A stretch of 64,000 bases of DNA from Oscheius tipulae (lineage: Eukaryota > Nematoda > Chromadorea > Rhabditida > Rhabditidae). Both the position numbers and the translations under genes were made by a program. Shown piece by piece: positions 45,959-55,399 of the stretch. How positions within the stretch are numbered: position 1 is the stretch's first letter; each line of letters opens with the position of its first letter. Under the pieces are notes generated by a model. It searched no databases, was not told where the DNA came from, and saw only the letters and a list, made by a program, of their open reading frames with translations. Location of the stretch: NCBI GenBank assembly GCA_037178975.1, contig JASJZH010000004.1, positions 1,612,001 to 1,676,000 on the forward strand. The letters are read 5' to 3'.

Positions 45959-47827
45959 ATGGAAGTCTACGCCAGTGCTTTACGACTCTCTTCAACTCTC
46001 GTGGTCTCAATCGGCTGCTTTTCCCATGCCTTGGTGCTAGTCCTGAACTGGCCAAAATTCGTAGGAGACAGTTGTGGGAGCTTCCTCATGATCGAGGCCT
46101 ACTCCTTCGCCACAATCATTCGTCTCTTCACTGGCTGGCTAGTTATCTACCGGACACAGACCGTATCTACCGGGGAGACAGTTTTCTTCAGCTACGGATT
46201 GTGTGGACTGATTGACAGCCGCGTTTGTGGGATTCTACATGCTGTCAGCGCACATTTGGCGCCTTTGATCATTGTCTGTATCCCAATCTTCATGGCCATG
46301 AGGGCTTTTGTCTTGTTTGGGAAGAAGCCGAAGAGGAGACATGTGGCCGTGATTCTTATTGGACTGTACTGCGTCGGGATAGGAATTCTGGTCAGTTTTG
46401 ATATTCGTCGTACAGTTAAAGGAAGGAGCAAATGTCTTTTCTTCCTTCATGCTAGCATGTTGAAGAACTAACGTTGTTCGAACGAGTTTCACGACAGAAA
46501 AACATCTAATTTTCGCGTTGGAAAATTTGAAAACTTTTGTGTTTCACAAGTCTCGTATAGCCCGAACATATATGGATCAAGTCACTGAACAAATTGAGTT
46601 TGTAACCAATCTGTCCACTAAAACATAATTTGTTGTTTCAATGCCCCCTCAAAGTACTTGTCAGTATTTGGATATTCAAACTATTGGGCTGTAGCAATTT
46701 TGAACAAAGAGAAAATCTTTTACTCTGAAGCGCAACGGTCTCCCTCCTGGACAATGGGACGCAGCCGCTCACAACAACCTAGTGGTTAAGCTATAATATC
46801 TGAGCTGCCTGGGTTCGATCCTGACCGATGTTTTTCGAGTATTCGAAAGGGCGGTGAGGTCTGGTACCCCTTGAAACTTTAAAGAGCCCATAAGGAGAAT
46901 CCTGGACATTCAGGTTGAGCTGCTCTCAATTGCCATCAACTCTAGCACAATCTTCTACCTGCCCCCCGAACTTTGGTCCGAGTCGAAAGTGGCAGTGCCG
47001 TACGTCGAGATTATCCAATCGTGGCAGGTAATCGAGTCTAGCAGAAATAATTCCCGGCTATTTTTGCTTTCAAATCTGCCGTTTTTATGTACAAAAAAGG
47101 AAAAACCCAAACAGAACAAGAAAAGCAAAATGTTTGCCAATGTCAATGTTCACCAATTGTTTCAGAGTCAGTTTTTCTTCCTCTCGTCGCATTCCTCGGT
47201 GATCTGTGCCCCCATTACATTTATTTTGAGATGGATTATGATCAAGAAAATGAACATTCGACTTTTTGCCTTATCACCGAAGACACTGGAGCTACACCAC
47301 AGTTTTGTAAGGGTTAGTTACGCGTAGTCTACAGCTCACGTTTTGTAAAGCGTTGAGAACCTTATTTTTCAGCCGAATCAAAAACTACAACTTTGCAAAA
47401 CATTGCTAGTGGCTAACACTTTTGCTTGGAAATCTGAGAGTTCTTGGTTCGATCCCCCTCGGGGTAAGAAATTATAAAAAACGTCCACTAAGGTTTTCGA
47501 CAACGCTGATCACGATACCAATGTTCCTTGCGCTCTAAAATGTATCTTTTCACATGTTCTAGCAATTATTTTCAGCTTCTGACCTTCGACTTTTACTGTC
47601 TAGTCATCGGCATAGCCGTTTCTATCCTTCGATTTCTCTCGAATCAAGAATACGTGGCTTCTCCACTTCTGGCTACAGTCCTAAGCGCCTTTAACTTTCC
47701 CATTCTACTCAGTATGCCGGCTGTTCAAGGCCTCGCCACCCTCTACTACGTTCCCTACATGCGAAAGACGATAATAGGAATGCTTGTCTGGAAGTCGGGG
47801 AGAATCTATGACGGGGGCTCCGAATAA
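45959..47827 (+). CDS. Nematode 7TM (serpentine) chemoreceptor-like protein
   Basis: Exons 45959-46390, 46887-47027 and 47576-47827, all phase 0, give 274 aa. The ATG immediately follows an AAAGTTTAG acceptor. Hydrophobic spans include TLVVSIGCFSHALVLVL, FLMIEAYSFATIIRLFTGWL, SAHLAPLIIVCIPIFMAMRA, VAVILIGLYCVGIGIL, FDFYCLVIGIAVSILRF and LLATVLSAFNFPILLSMPA, ending in YYVPYMRKTIIGML, as nematode chemoreceptors end after TM7. Loops carry basic KKPKRRH. The length is slightly short for this class, so an exon may be missing in intron 1 (46391-46886). Acceptor 46886 (TTAAAGAG) is weak. The subfamily is not assignable by eye. SINE copies sit in both introns. Confidence 0.7.
46771..46870 (+). mobile_element. 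tRNA-derived SINE, copy a
   Basis: An A-box-like CCTAGTGGTTAAGC and a B box GGGTTCGATCC stand 44 bp apart, within the first intron of the 7TM gene. The body is the most divergent of the six copies. Confidence 0.5.
47340..47404 (+). repeat. Dispersed foldback repeat, copy 5
   Basis: GTTTTGTAAAGCGTTG and CTACAACTTTGCAAAAC form the same imperfect stem as the copies in PTIP introns. It is next to SINE copy b. Confidence 0.5.
47401..47516 (+). mobile_element. tRNA-derived SINE, copy b
   Basis: CTAGTGGCTAACACTTTTGC, then TTCTTGGTTCGATCCCC, then the shared body CTAAGGTTTTCGACAACGCT followed by GATCACG. Confidence 0.65.
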
Positions 47828-48019
47828 ACTGTTCTTATAAACAAAACACAAAATTTTGGCTCTTTGAACAAAAAGTTGCAACCTGATCTACAAAGGTCGA
47901 GTTCACTGATGTTACCAAAGGCGCCCAGGCGGTGGAGATCTCCAAATTGGGGAGGGAGGGCCTCTTTACACACTCTCTGTAGTATTTATATCAGTTGTGT
48001 GCCTCTGGGACTAATCACC
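47828..48019 (+). promoter_or_regulatory. Short intergenic with TATA-like element for the first secreted-protein gene
   Basis: TTTATAT at 47985-47991 lies 29 nt before the ATG at 48020. No other signal is seen in this 190-bp spacer. Confidence 0.4.
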
Positions 48020-49292
48020 ATGAGAGGTCTCGTCATCTTCGCTGCCTTCTGTATGCTTTCCGCACTAACTGCCACCTTGACCAACAAGCAAAAGTTTGCG
48101 AACAAGATCATCAACTGTGGATTCAAGCTCCTACCGAATTCGACTATTAGAGCAGTTAGTTTATAGAAAAAAAGAGAGTAGGGGTGAGAGAACATGAGAT
48201 TAGAAAGGGGATAAGGCTCCAGGGTTCGTCCCTTTTCAAGAGGTATTCAGCGGTAATTGTGTTTTGGAGGAAGAAATCAGAGATCTCGCTTGAAGTGGGA
48301 AGAGCAGGGGTTGAAAATTCAGGTCGATGAACCTGGAGCGACCTGAATTAACAGGGGACCCGAACCTCGCTAAGAACAGCATCTGTAATAATTCAACCCA
48401 CTGTAGCCATGTATTTTGCAAAGAGAAAAACAGCAGGATCCTGCCCAGCGTCGTCGTAGCGACTTTTGCTTTTCGTGGTCTAGTGGCTACTGTGCTTTGG
48501 AATCGTATACTCCCGAGTGGTTCAATCCGCGACGAGGTCAAAAACTTTTTGCAAAATGTCCCCTAAGGTTTTCGGCCTGCTCCGTAAATGTTTCTTTCTT
48601 GCTGAACAGGTCCTTCAAAAACGTTTTTTATCCGTTCAGCTTCCCGCTGAAAGATTTTGTTTTCGATGTTTTTGCTGAACTTTTTGCGATAGATACAGAT
48701 CTGTGATCACTGTTCATGATTTTCCCCCGGAAAAAACTTTGCAGCTCTGCACCTGCATGGAGACCGACGTTTACAAGCAGGTCGGTGTTAACACGCTGAC
48801 CACGGACGGGATGAGTTGTGTCATGGACAACTGCGGAGCCTACTATGCATCTGTCCTCACTCTTTACTCTCAAAGTACAATATCCCGAAGGAAACTGTCC
48901 AAAAACATTATTTCAGTGAATACCTGCCTGGCCAAGGCCAACACAGATGCCCTCACGCTGGCCATGAAGATCATGGACTCATCTAACAGCACCTGGACCC
49001 CGATTTGGAACACACTCCAGACCAAGCTGACTACCTGGAAGGGCAAAAAGTTCACAAAGGCCGAGGTCCTGGACAAGGCATACGCCTGGGGACTGACCCA
49101 GTTCAATCAGACCATCATCGAAAAGTACTGTGTCAAATTGGTCAATGTAGGGCTGGCTCGCAAACCACTGAAATTCTTACGATTCAGAGTGGTCTGATCA
49201 ACAAGATTGAATGGAACTGTACTCTGACCGTCGGCAAAACTCTTATCAACTTCAGTAACTACGCCTGCGCCAAGCTCACCCCAGCCTCCTAA
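48020..49292 (+). CDS. Secreted ~200-aa Cys-containing protein, cluster family member 1
   Basis: Exons 48020-48154, 48745-48874, 48917-49140 and 49188-49292, in phase; 197 aa. Signal peptide MRGLVIFAAFCMLSALTA, then ANKIINCGF, LCTCMETDVYKQ, MSCVMDNCG, a Trp-rich stretch IWNTLQTKLTTWKGKKFTKA, EKYCVKL and a final WNCTLTV ... YACAKL. The exon phases and the order signal, Cys pair, W-x-T-x-W/KxxKxTKA block, last Cys pair recur in the genes at 50508 and 52590. The function is unknown; secretion follows from the signal peptide and the absence of a membrane span. A DUF19/T20D4.11-like fold is possible but not shown. Intron 1 holds SINE copy c. AATAAA is at 49311. Confidence 0.8.
48474..48583 (+). 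mobile_element. tRNA-derived SINE, copy c
   Basis: TGGTCTAGTGGCTACTGTGC, B box GTGGTTCAATCCGCG, then CCTAAGGTTTTCGGCC. It lies in intron 1 of the secreted-protein gene at 48020. Confidence 0.6.
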
Positions 49293-50507
49293 TAAGTTCC
49301 ATTTGGTTCTAATAAACGCTCTCTGTAATACGGTTTTTTGTAACTATGGTCTGTGCAATGCGGTCATATGATCAATTGGGATCAGAGGGACTGTGACACA
49401 TCGCTGTTCTCACCCAATTAGTGTGAAAAAGTACGGCGTGTAGATACGATGAACACATCAGGGTTATTTCGAAATATTCCAGTGGCCTGTTGAAGTTAAC
49501 CAGTTTGAACACCAGTCTGATGGGAAGAGAAGCGCTCTTCCAGTACAGAGCTTTGTCTAATACTAAAAAGTTTGATCTCACGGAGGAGTGAAGGAAACAG
49601 ACATGGAGATCTGAAGAGATCAGAATGGTATAGAAGGTACAAATTTCGAGAAAATCGGGGTTAGAAGGATACAATATATAAACGTACAAGCAAACAGCTA
49701 AAAGTCAACTGTGTAAGGGAACAAGATGACAGAGAAAGCGGAAAATGGATCAGCGATAGCATTGAGCGAGGCCGAGCAGCTCCAGTACCGATTGAAAGAC
49801 TGTGTCTCAAAAAGTCAGTCTCTGGGACGACGCAGCAGGGGCAGCAGACATGGCCAAATGGGTCGAAAAGTCCACGCCTTGGGACTCGTTTAAAATTTTT
49901 TGGCGAGTAACATTTTTTGAACTCTTCCAAATCAATTTGACTTCCAAAAAATTTAAACAGGTTCCTAGACGAATGTCGGGACCGGACATAGTTCTGAGCT
50001 GTCTTCTGGAGCAATCCAATGCCGTCCGACAGCCATAACTGGGGAGATGAAGACGGCGACCTCCGAGACAGAGCCTAGGCTTTTCTGATCTGATTAGATC
50101 GCCAAGACTGATCTGAGACGTTTTGGGCTTTCTATAGAAGACGCTGTCAAAGACGCAGAGAATTCAGTAGGTAGTGTCCGCCTCTCTTTGTCCCTATCCA
50201 ATTTGGATCTACTTTCTGTAAAAGTGCATGTAAAAACACTCTGCTTGGCCCGAAATCTGTGATCTTTCGCGCTATCCGGCCGTCCCAGACCAGACTCTCT
50301 TCAAAAATCACGTAATCCCTCATAATCGACAGCGAAGTTCGCGAATCAATTCACTACATACTGTAAAAGTGTGAAGGATTAGGGGGCGTTCGGCCAAATT
50401 GGCTATTTTGGGAGCCGGAGAGAGGGAGATCATCGCGACTATATAAGGATCTTCAAAGGTCTGGCTACTTCACTCTACTGTCCTCTCACTACTGTAGCCT
50501 GTACAAA
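49293..50507. other. Intergenic between secreted-family genes 1 and 2
   Basis: Holds the left arm (49741-49813) of a 73-bp inverted repeat and, at the right end, the TATA box of the next gene. No gene is recognised. Confidence 0.5.
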
Positions 50508-51010
50508 ATGAGAGTCTTGCTGGTCCTTTGCCCTCTGTTCGCGGCCATCTCCGCTCAGTCCGCCGCCCAGAAGGCGTTTTGTACTTATATGAACAACAAG
50601 CTCGGAGTGAAGGTCCCGAACAATGCCCAGTTGAACAAGCTGGCCACCTGCTTCGCCCCTCTTCTTATTCCCTGCTCCGGCATGAAAACTGACACCGATC
50701 GCATGAACTTCTTGATGGGAGCTCGTGAGTCCTTTTAGGTGACATAGTGTGAGAGTTGAAATTTCAGAAGGGATGTCCTGTCTCAGCAACGGCATGGGAT
50801 CTGCCGGATTCACTAAACTCGTCAACGCCTTCACTAAATGCAAGTTTTGAAGAGGGTCTCCCCATAGATTTGAACTTCTTTTGATCCGTATCTCGAAAAT
50901 AGTGCACTTTATTGAGCGATTTTTCGCCGAGACGAGATTTTTGAGACACAGTCTTTCAATCGGTACTGGAGCTGCTCGGCCTCACTCAATGCTATCGCTG
51001 ATCCATTTTC
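49741..51010. repeat. 73-bp inverted repeat flanking the 5' half of the second secreted-family gene
   Basis: 49741-49813 and 50938-51010 are inverse complements over 73 nt with one mismatch (for example GATCAGCGATAGCATTGAG and GACTGTGTCTCAAAAA). Similarity stops abruptly on both sides. The arms enclose the TATA box, exon 1 and exon 2 of the gene at 50508; the right arm is in its intron 2, beside SINE copy d. Confidence 0.85.
50440..50447 (+). promoter_or_regulatory. TATA box of secreted-family gene 2
   Basis: TATATAAG, 61-68 nt upstream of the ATG at 50508, with no splice-acceptor-like sequence between. Confidence 0.65.
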
Positions 51011-51767
51011 TACGCAATCGTCGTCAATAGCCTAGTGGCTAGCGCTTTTGCTTGAAAATCTAACGATGTCGAAGGTTCTTGGTTCAATTCCCGCTTGAGA
51101 CAAGTCTGTGCAAGGTGTCACCTGGAAGTTTTGGACAGCGCTGAATACAATTCTGTTATTCGTTTGTTTCTGAAAGGCTTACGATTTAAAGGCTTTAGAA
51201 CTCCCCTGGTACCGTAATCGAGTCCAAATTATGAGTCTTGAGTGATCGGAACTCATTAGATCCGCTTGGAGTTCAGTTCCATTCATCCGACAGACTTAGA
51301 GACAAAGAGACAGAGAAATAGATAGATGGAAAGCAATGCTTATTTTCAATATCATCCTCTCATTTTTCAGTGCAGAAATGCATGGACCCGATGACCCTGT
51401 TCACAGCGCTTCAGAAAAGTAACAGTACAGGAGTGAAAAAGATTAAGACAATGCTGAACACCTTCTGGACCAATTTCAAGAGCTGGAACGCCACAAAACC
51501 CAAGCTGACCAAGGCTCAGACCTGTGACAAGATGATGAACTTCGGAAAGAATAACATCCTTCCGGCTACTGTCAACACCATCATCAAGGACATGATCACC
51601 GTAAGTATTCAGGATTGTGGTCGGATACTAAATATATTCAGAGCTGTGACCTGAAGCAATCGGATGTGAACTGCATGAAGACTAACGGCGGCGATTTCTT
51701 CAACTTCAACCTTTATCCGGCTATCAAGACTGCCGTGCCTGCTAAGTGCACCAAAAAAACTGGATAA
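50508..51767 (+). CDS. Secreted ~210-aa Cys-containing protein, cluster family member 2
   Basis: Exons 50508-50724, 50768-50839, 51371-51600 and 51642-51767; 214 aa. Signal peptide MRVLLVLCPLFAAISA. The N-terminal module LGVKVPNNAQLNKLATCFAP then LLIPCSGMKTDTDR is strongly similar to the gene at 52590 (LGVKAITPANLKVLAPC ... LIPCSGMTNDNDR). The middle has GMSCLSNG, LQKCMDP, FWTNFKSWNATKPKLTKA and TCDKMMNFG; the end is SCDLKQSDVNCMKTNGG ... CTKKTG. The frame between exons 2 and 3 requires a GC donor (AAAT|GCAAGT) at 50840. Without it the product would end at CKF and lose half the family fold. AATAAA is at 51773. Confidence 0.8.
51026..51150 (+). mobile_element. tRNA-derived SINE, copy d
   Basis: GCCTAGTGGCTAGCGCTTTT, then TTCTTGGTTCAATTCCCGC, then GAAGTTTTGGACAGCGCTGA. 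It is inserted in intron 2 of the gene at 50508, 15 bp after the inverted-repeat arm. Confidence 0.65.
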
Positions 51768-52589
51768 TAAGTAATAAAGATGTTGCGCGTTTTTTTAGTT
51801 GACCTGATTCGGTTCATAGATGACTCTCTGTCTGTTGCACATAGACAATAACAGTGACCTCGGGGTTTGATCCATTGAATTTCCTTCAAAATTCTTAATA
51901 CTGTCGGTACAAAGGGATACAAAATGATGCGCGAAACTGTCGGGTATCAGTCTATGATATCTGAACAAGTCAACCAAACAGTTTAGAGCCAAGATGTTGA
52001 CTATTCCATAGATTCAATTGAAGTCAGAATGGACAGACGTCTCGATCTTGGCTGAAATATTCGAGTCGGTCAGGCCAGTTATAGCAAGTACGCTGGCTTG
52101 ACCGGCCAGGCTGGGTTCGTGGCGGGATCCGTAGCACCGCCCTAGGTCTTGCCATGATATAAGCCTGGCCTCTTTATAAACATTTTCTGAAACATAAACT
52201 TTGCAATTTTACGTCTGACAACAGGTTGAATCGACTGGTCAACTGCTCCAGCTTGACGTAGATCTAGCACAGACAGAGGGACAGACGGCATTATATTTGC
52301 TAACTCAGTTAGTGGCATTAGAATTGTTCCGAAACAGCGTGACAAATATGACAAAGTTTATCACTCTCTCTTCCAATCTCTCATCTCTCACTCCCTTTCT
52401 GTACCCAAATTGATCCCCTCACACACAGTACAACGAGCAACTGTTTCTTCCGGATTAGCGAGGGTGTCATACTTTAATCGGGAGACAAATTGGCCCTTTT
52501 TTCCAAACAAAATCCTTTGAGCTGGAAAAGGGAAGTATAAAGAGAAGAGAGTGGGGACCAAACTTTCATTACAGTCTTCCGGGTGCAGA
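51768..52589. other. Intergenic between secreted-family genes 2 and 3
   Basis: AATAAA at 51773 ends the upstream gene. A GGCTGGGTTCGTGGCGGGAT block near 52108 matches the dispersed GTGGCGGG repeat. TATAAAG at 52536 belongs to the next gene. Confidence 0.5.
52536..52542 (+). promoter_or_regulatory. TATA box of secreted-family gene 3
   Basis: TATAAAG, 48-54 nt before the ATG at 52590. Confidence 0.65.
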
Positions 52590-53762
52590 ATGCGTTTCGT
52601 GTTTTACGTCCTCGCCACATTTACTTTGGCCAATGCGGCTCCTATAGACAATTTCACCAAGCTCATCTGCACGACTCTGGGAGTCAAGGCTATTACTCCG
52701 GCCAACTTGAAGGTTCTAGCTCCATGCCTAGCTCTACAGCTGATTCCCTGCTCTGGAATGACCAACGACAACGACAGGCTGATGCATCTTATGCAATGTA
52801 TGCACTTTTTCATTCTATGCTCACTCAGGGGCCTCACAGATCGAAAAAAAACCCCAGAGGCGTGATCGGCGCTGTCGAGAGCCTTAGAAGACGTTTTGAC
52901 AAAAGTTTTGCCCTAGGCCGGATTCGAGCCAACATCTCTTGGTAGCGTTTGATTCCCAGACAGGAACGATAGCTACTAGGCCAAGAAACACGATTTTTTT
53001 TCCCGATGTGCTGCTATTTTTATGCCCTAGTAGTTAGCACTTTTGCTTGGAAATGTAACGCTTCCAAGGGTTTCTGGCTTAATTCCGATCGTCGGCAAAA
53101 GTTCTTTCGAATTGGCTCTTTTTTTTAGTTTTCGGCCACGCTGAACACGTTCCTGGTGTCCTTTTTCTTCTAAAATGTACCATTTTCGTGTTGTAGCATC
53201 GACAAAACAACTGTTTTCAGACGGACTACCGTGCGGAGCTAAGGCCTTCCCGCCGCAGGCCATGTCCGCCCTGATGGGAAACTACTCCACCCGTAGGATC
53301 TCGGCACTCATTTCCCCCTAAATAGTTTTTCAGTGGACAACTGCCTGACAAACAAGGCCAAGACGAGCATCTCCAAGCTGGTCACCGCCATTCAGGCTAG
53401 CACCTCTCCCAGTGTCACGAAAATGCGTACTAACATGAAAGATGTGGGTCTTTCCATGGCCTTTACTCAGTTTTTTTCCAGTTCTGGGCTTCGTTCAAGA
53501 CGTGGAATGCCTCAAAGTTGAGCAGTACTGCCATCGTGAACAAGCAGTTCGACTTCGCCTGTGCTAAAATCAAGCTGGCTGATATCAATGCCGTCATCAA
53601 GGAATTGATTACCGTATGTTGAATGACCAAAAAGTGGCAAAAGAGCTCTTTCAGAAAAAAGTAATCGGAAAGGCTTGTCTGGCCTGCTTCTTAAACAGTG
53701 GAAAATCTCTGTTCAACATGGCTCTCTATCCATCCTCGAAAACCGTCCCAACTGCCCCGTAA
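52590..53762 (+). CDS. Secreted ~210-aa Cys-containing protein, cluster family member 3
   Basis: Exons 52590-52797, 53221-53292, 53334-53443, 53482-53613 and 53655-53762, in phase; 209 aa. Signal peptide MRFVFYVLATFTLANA. LGVKAITPANLKVLAPCLAL then QLIPCSGM aligns with family member 2; GLPCGAKAFPPQAMSALMG, LDNCLTNKAK, FWASFKTWNASK, DFACAKIKLAD and GKACLACFLNSG follow. Intron 3 is 38 nt. SINE copies f (- strand) and e (+ strand) lie back to back in intron 1. Extracellular, unknown role. AATAAA is at 53778. Confidence 0.8.
52868..52985 (-). mobile_element. tRNA-derived SINE, copy f (minus orientation)
   Basis: Read on the - strand: GGCCTAGTAGCTATCGTTCC, then TTGGCTCGAATCCGGCC, then CTAAGGCTCTCGACAGCGCC followed by GATCACG, matching the body of copy b. 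Confidence 0.6.
53022..53150 (+). mobile_element. tRNA-derived SINE, copy e
   Basis: CCCTAGTAGTTAGCACTTTT, then TTTCTGGCTTAATTCCGATC, then AGTTTTCGGCCACGCTGAAC. Confidence 0.6.
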
Positions 53763-54471
53763 AAGAGATTCTGTCGGAATAAAAGTGTGTTGTGTTCTAC
53801 TATCGCGTAGATCTTTTCCGTACCGTCTCGCCATTCTGACAATTTCCAGCCGAGCCTTTTCAGTTAGACCCTTGGAATAGGTGTGTGAACTGTCGTTCTT
53901 CTGTGTCCAACGGTCTGTCTAGCAGTCGTTCTGCTCTGTCCAATAGTATGTCTAATAGTCGTCCTTCTGTGATCGACGGTTCTGGGAGTGAATCTTTCCC
54001 CGAATGGTCTCAGATCTAGACAGTGTCCCTTGAAGCATGGCTTTCCGGTCTGAAAAGTCCTTAGTCGATCGAGATTGAGAGACAGAGAGATACTGGGCAG
54101 TCTCTGCTAGTATAGCACTGTTTAAATCCCCTGGTAGTCTGCAGAGCTAGAGAAGAGATAGTCGAGAGGATGAGGAAGAGTAGACAGTAGCGGAACATTC
54201 TGATTGCCTTTCCATCTGTCTACCGACCATTTTATAGCGAGAGTCTGCGAACGAGTCAAGATCAAAACAGTGTCTGAGCACACAGGAAACAACCGAATTC
54301 CAAAACAGGAATAGGATTGACACCTGTCCAGCCGGAAGGAGCTCTGCTCTCTGAACAGTTCCCCCTATTTTTGTTCTCTGTTTTTGTGTGCTCAGCCCAG
54401 TTTTCCTGACTCATTACAGTCTGAGCGTTTGGTATAAAACTGTTAAGAGAGCAGACAGACCACATTCCAAA
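53763..54471. other. Intergenic before the small Cys-rich peptide gene
   Basis: 53885-53990 contains an irregular tandem of TCTGTCCAA.(G/A)GT.TGTCTA.(C/T)AGTCGT words. TATAAAA at 54433 lies at the right end. Nothing else is seen. Confidence 0.5.
54433..54439 (+). promoter_or_regulatory. TATA box of small Cys-rich peptide gene 1
   Basis: TATAAAA, 33-39 nt before the ATG at 54472. Confidence 0.65.
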
Positions 54472-54708
54472 ATGCTCCGCTACTTTCTTCTCGTCCTTCT
54501 TCTCTCCACGATCTCTGTTCATGCGACAAAGCCCACTGCCAAGAAATGCTCGACAGCTAAGGACTGTCCGACTGGAAAGATCTGCTTCTTCGGAAGCTGC
54601 CACGTCGTTTATGTAGGACCTTCTACTGAAACTTCGACTACGACAAGAAGACCGACTACTATGGGTGCCAGAAGAATGACCATTCAACCGAACACGAGAA
54701 GAGTCTAG
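54472..54708 (+). CDS. Small secreted Cys-rich peptide 1 (78 aa)
   Basis: Single-exon frame: signal peptide MLRYFLLVLLLSTISVHA, then KKCSTAKDCPTGKICFFGSC, a compact four-Cys module (C-x5-C-x4-C-x4-C), then a Ser/Thr/Arg-rich tail (STETSTTTRRPTT). The Cys spacing resembles short disulphide modules of the EB/EGF type rather than ShK. The gene at 55077-55355 on the opposite strand has the same plan. The function is unknown; it is secreted by inference. Confidence 0.72.
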   Translation: MLRYFLLVLLLSTISVHATKPTAKKCSTAKDCPTGKICFFGSCHVVYVGPSTETSTTTRRPTTMGARRMTIQPNTRRV

Positions 54709-54935
54709 ACTTCTAATGAATGTATTTCTCCATTTTTCAGAAGTTTTGATGTTTTCTGACTTTAGGCTTTGGAATGTTCTGAGAAACAGAACAATTTTAT
54801 AATTTTCTAGTACGTGTCCGAGCTCAAAAATGCTACTCTGAGCCTGAAAAACGCTGGTAAACAATCTTGTAGCGAGAAAATGTATCGAATCCACTCCTTC
54901 GTATAACACGAACTGATTTTTTAAGCATCGACGTG

Positions 54936-55007
54936 TCCTCGGTAGTATAGTGGTGAGTATCCGCGTCTGTCACATGCGAGACCCGGGTTCAATTCCCGGC
55001 CGGGGAG
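54936..55007 (+). tRNA. tRNA-Asp(GTC): tRNA-Asp (anticodon GTC)
   Basis: 72 nt with a full cloverleaf: acceptor TCCTCGG / CCGGGGA with G discriminator, A box TAGTATAGTGG, anticodon loop CTGTCAC (GTC), T arm CCGGG-TTCAATT-CCCGG. No intron; CCA is not encoded. A T-rich run (TTTTTTTT) 4 nt downstream is a Pol III terminator. Confidence 0.96.
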
Positions 55008-55076
55008 AATCTTTTTTTTCGTTCTTTTCGTGGAACAAAAGAAGATTCATTACTTTGTTTTACAGATTCATATACT

Positions 55077-55355
55077 TTACGAGATGTCAACGCGTGGCCT
55101 TCTTGTGGCCATCTTCCCCATTCCACAGCCCTTATTAGTCCTGCGCCTCTTCGAAAGTCTTGAAATTCCTCTTCTACGTCTACAGATTCCACCAACACAG
55201 GTTCCGCTCTAAAAATGAAACATAAAGAGCACAAATTTAAAAAAAAAAACTACTCTGCAATCAGTATCGACACTGCAGGTGTTGCTACCACTGATCTCTT
55301 GGGCGGAGATAAAGATGGTCGAGAGGAGAAGGAAGAAGACGAGTTGGCGAATCAT
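55077..55355 (-). CDS. Small secreted Cys-rich peptide 2 (77 aa)
   Basis: Exons 55254-55355 and 55077-55208, in phase. Signal peptide MIRQLVFFLLLSTIFISA, then NTCSVDTDCRSGTCVGGICR (C-x5-C-x3-C-x4-C), the same four-Cys plan as the 54472 gene, then a strongly basic tail (RRRRGISRLSKRRRTNKGC) instead of a Thr-rich one. The 45-nt intron has an A-GTAGTT donor and ends CATTTTTAG. The tRNA-Asp lies 70 bp past its stop on the other strand. It is a diverged paralogue of the 54472 gene by inference. Confidence 0.7.
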
Positions 55356-55383
55356 AGTCGGTTGACTATTCGGGATTTGACCG

Positions 55384-55393
55384 TTATTATATA
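55384..55393 (-). promoter_or_regulatory. TATA box of small Cys-rich peptide gene 2
   Basis: Read on the - strand: TATATAATAA, about 29-38 nt before the ATG at 55355. Confidence 0.6.
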
Positions 55394-55399
55394 GCGAAA

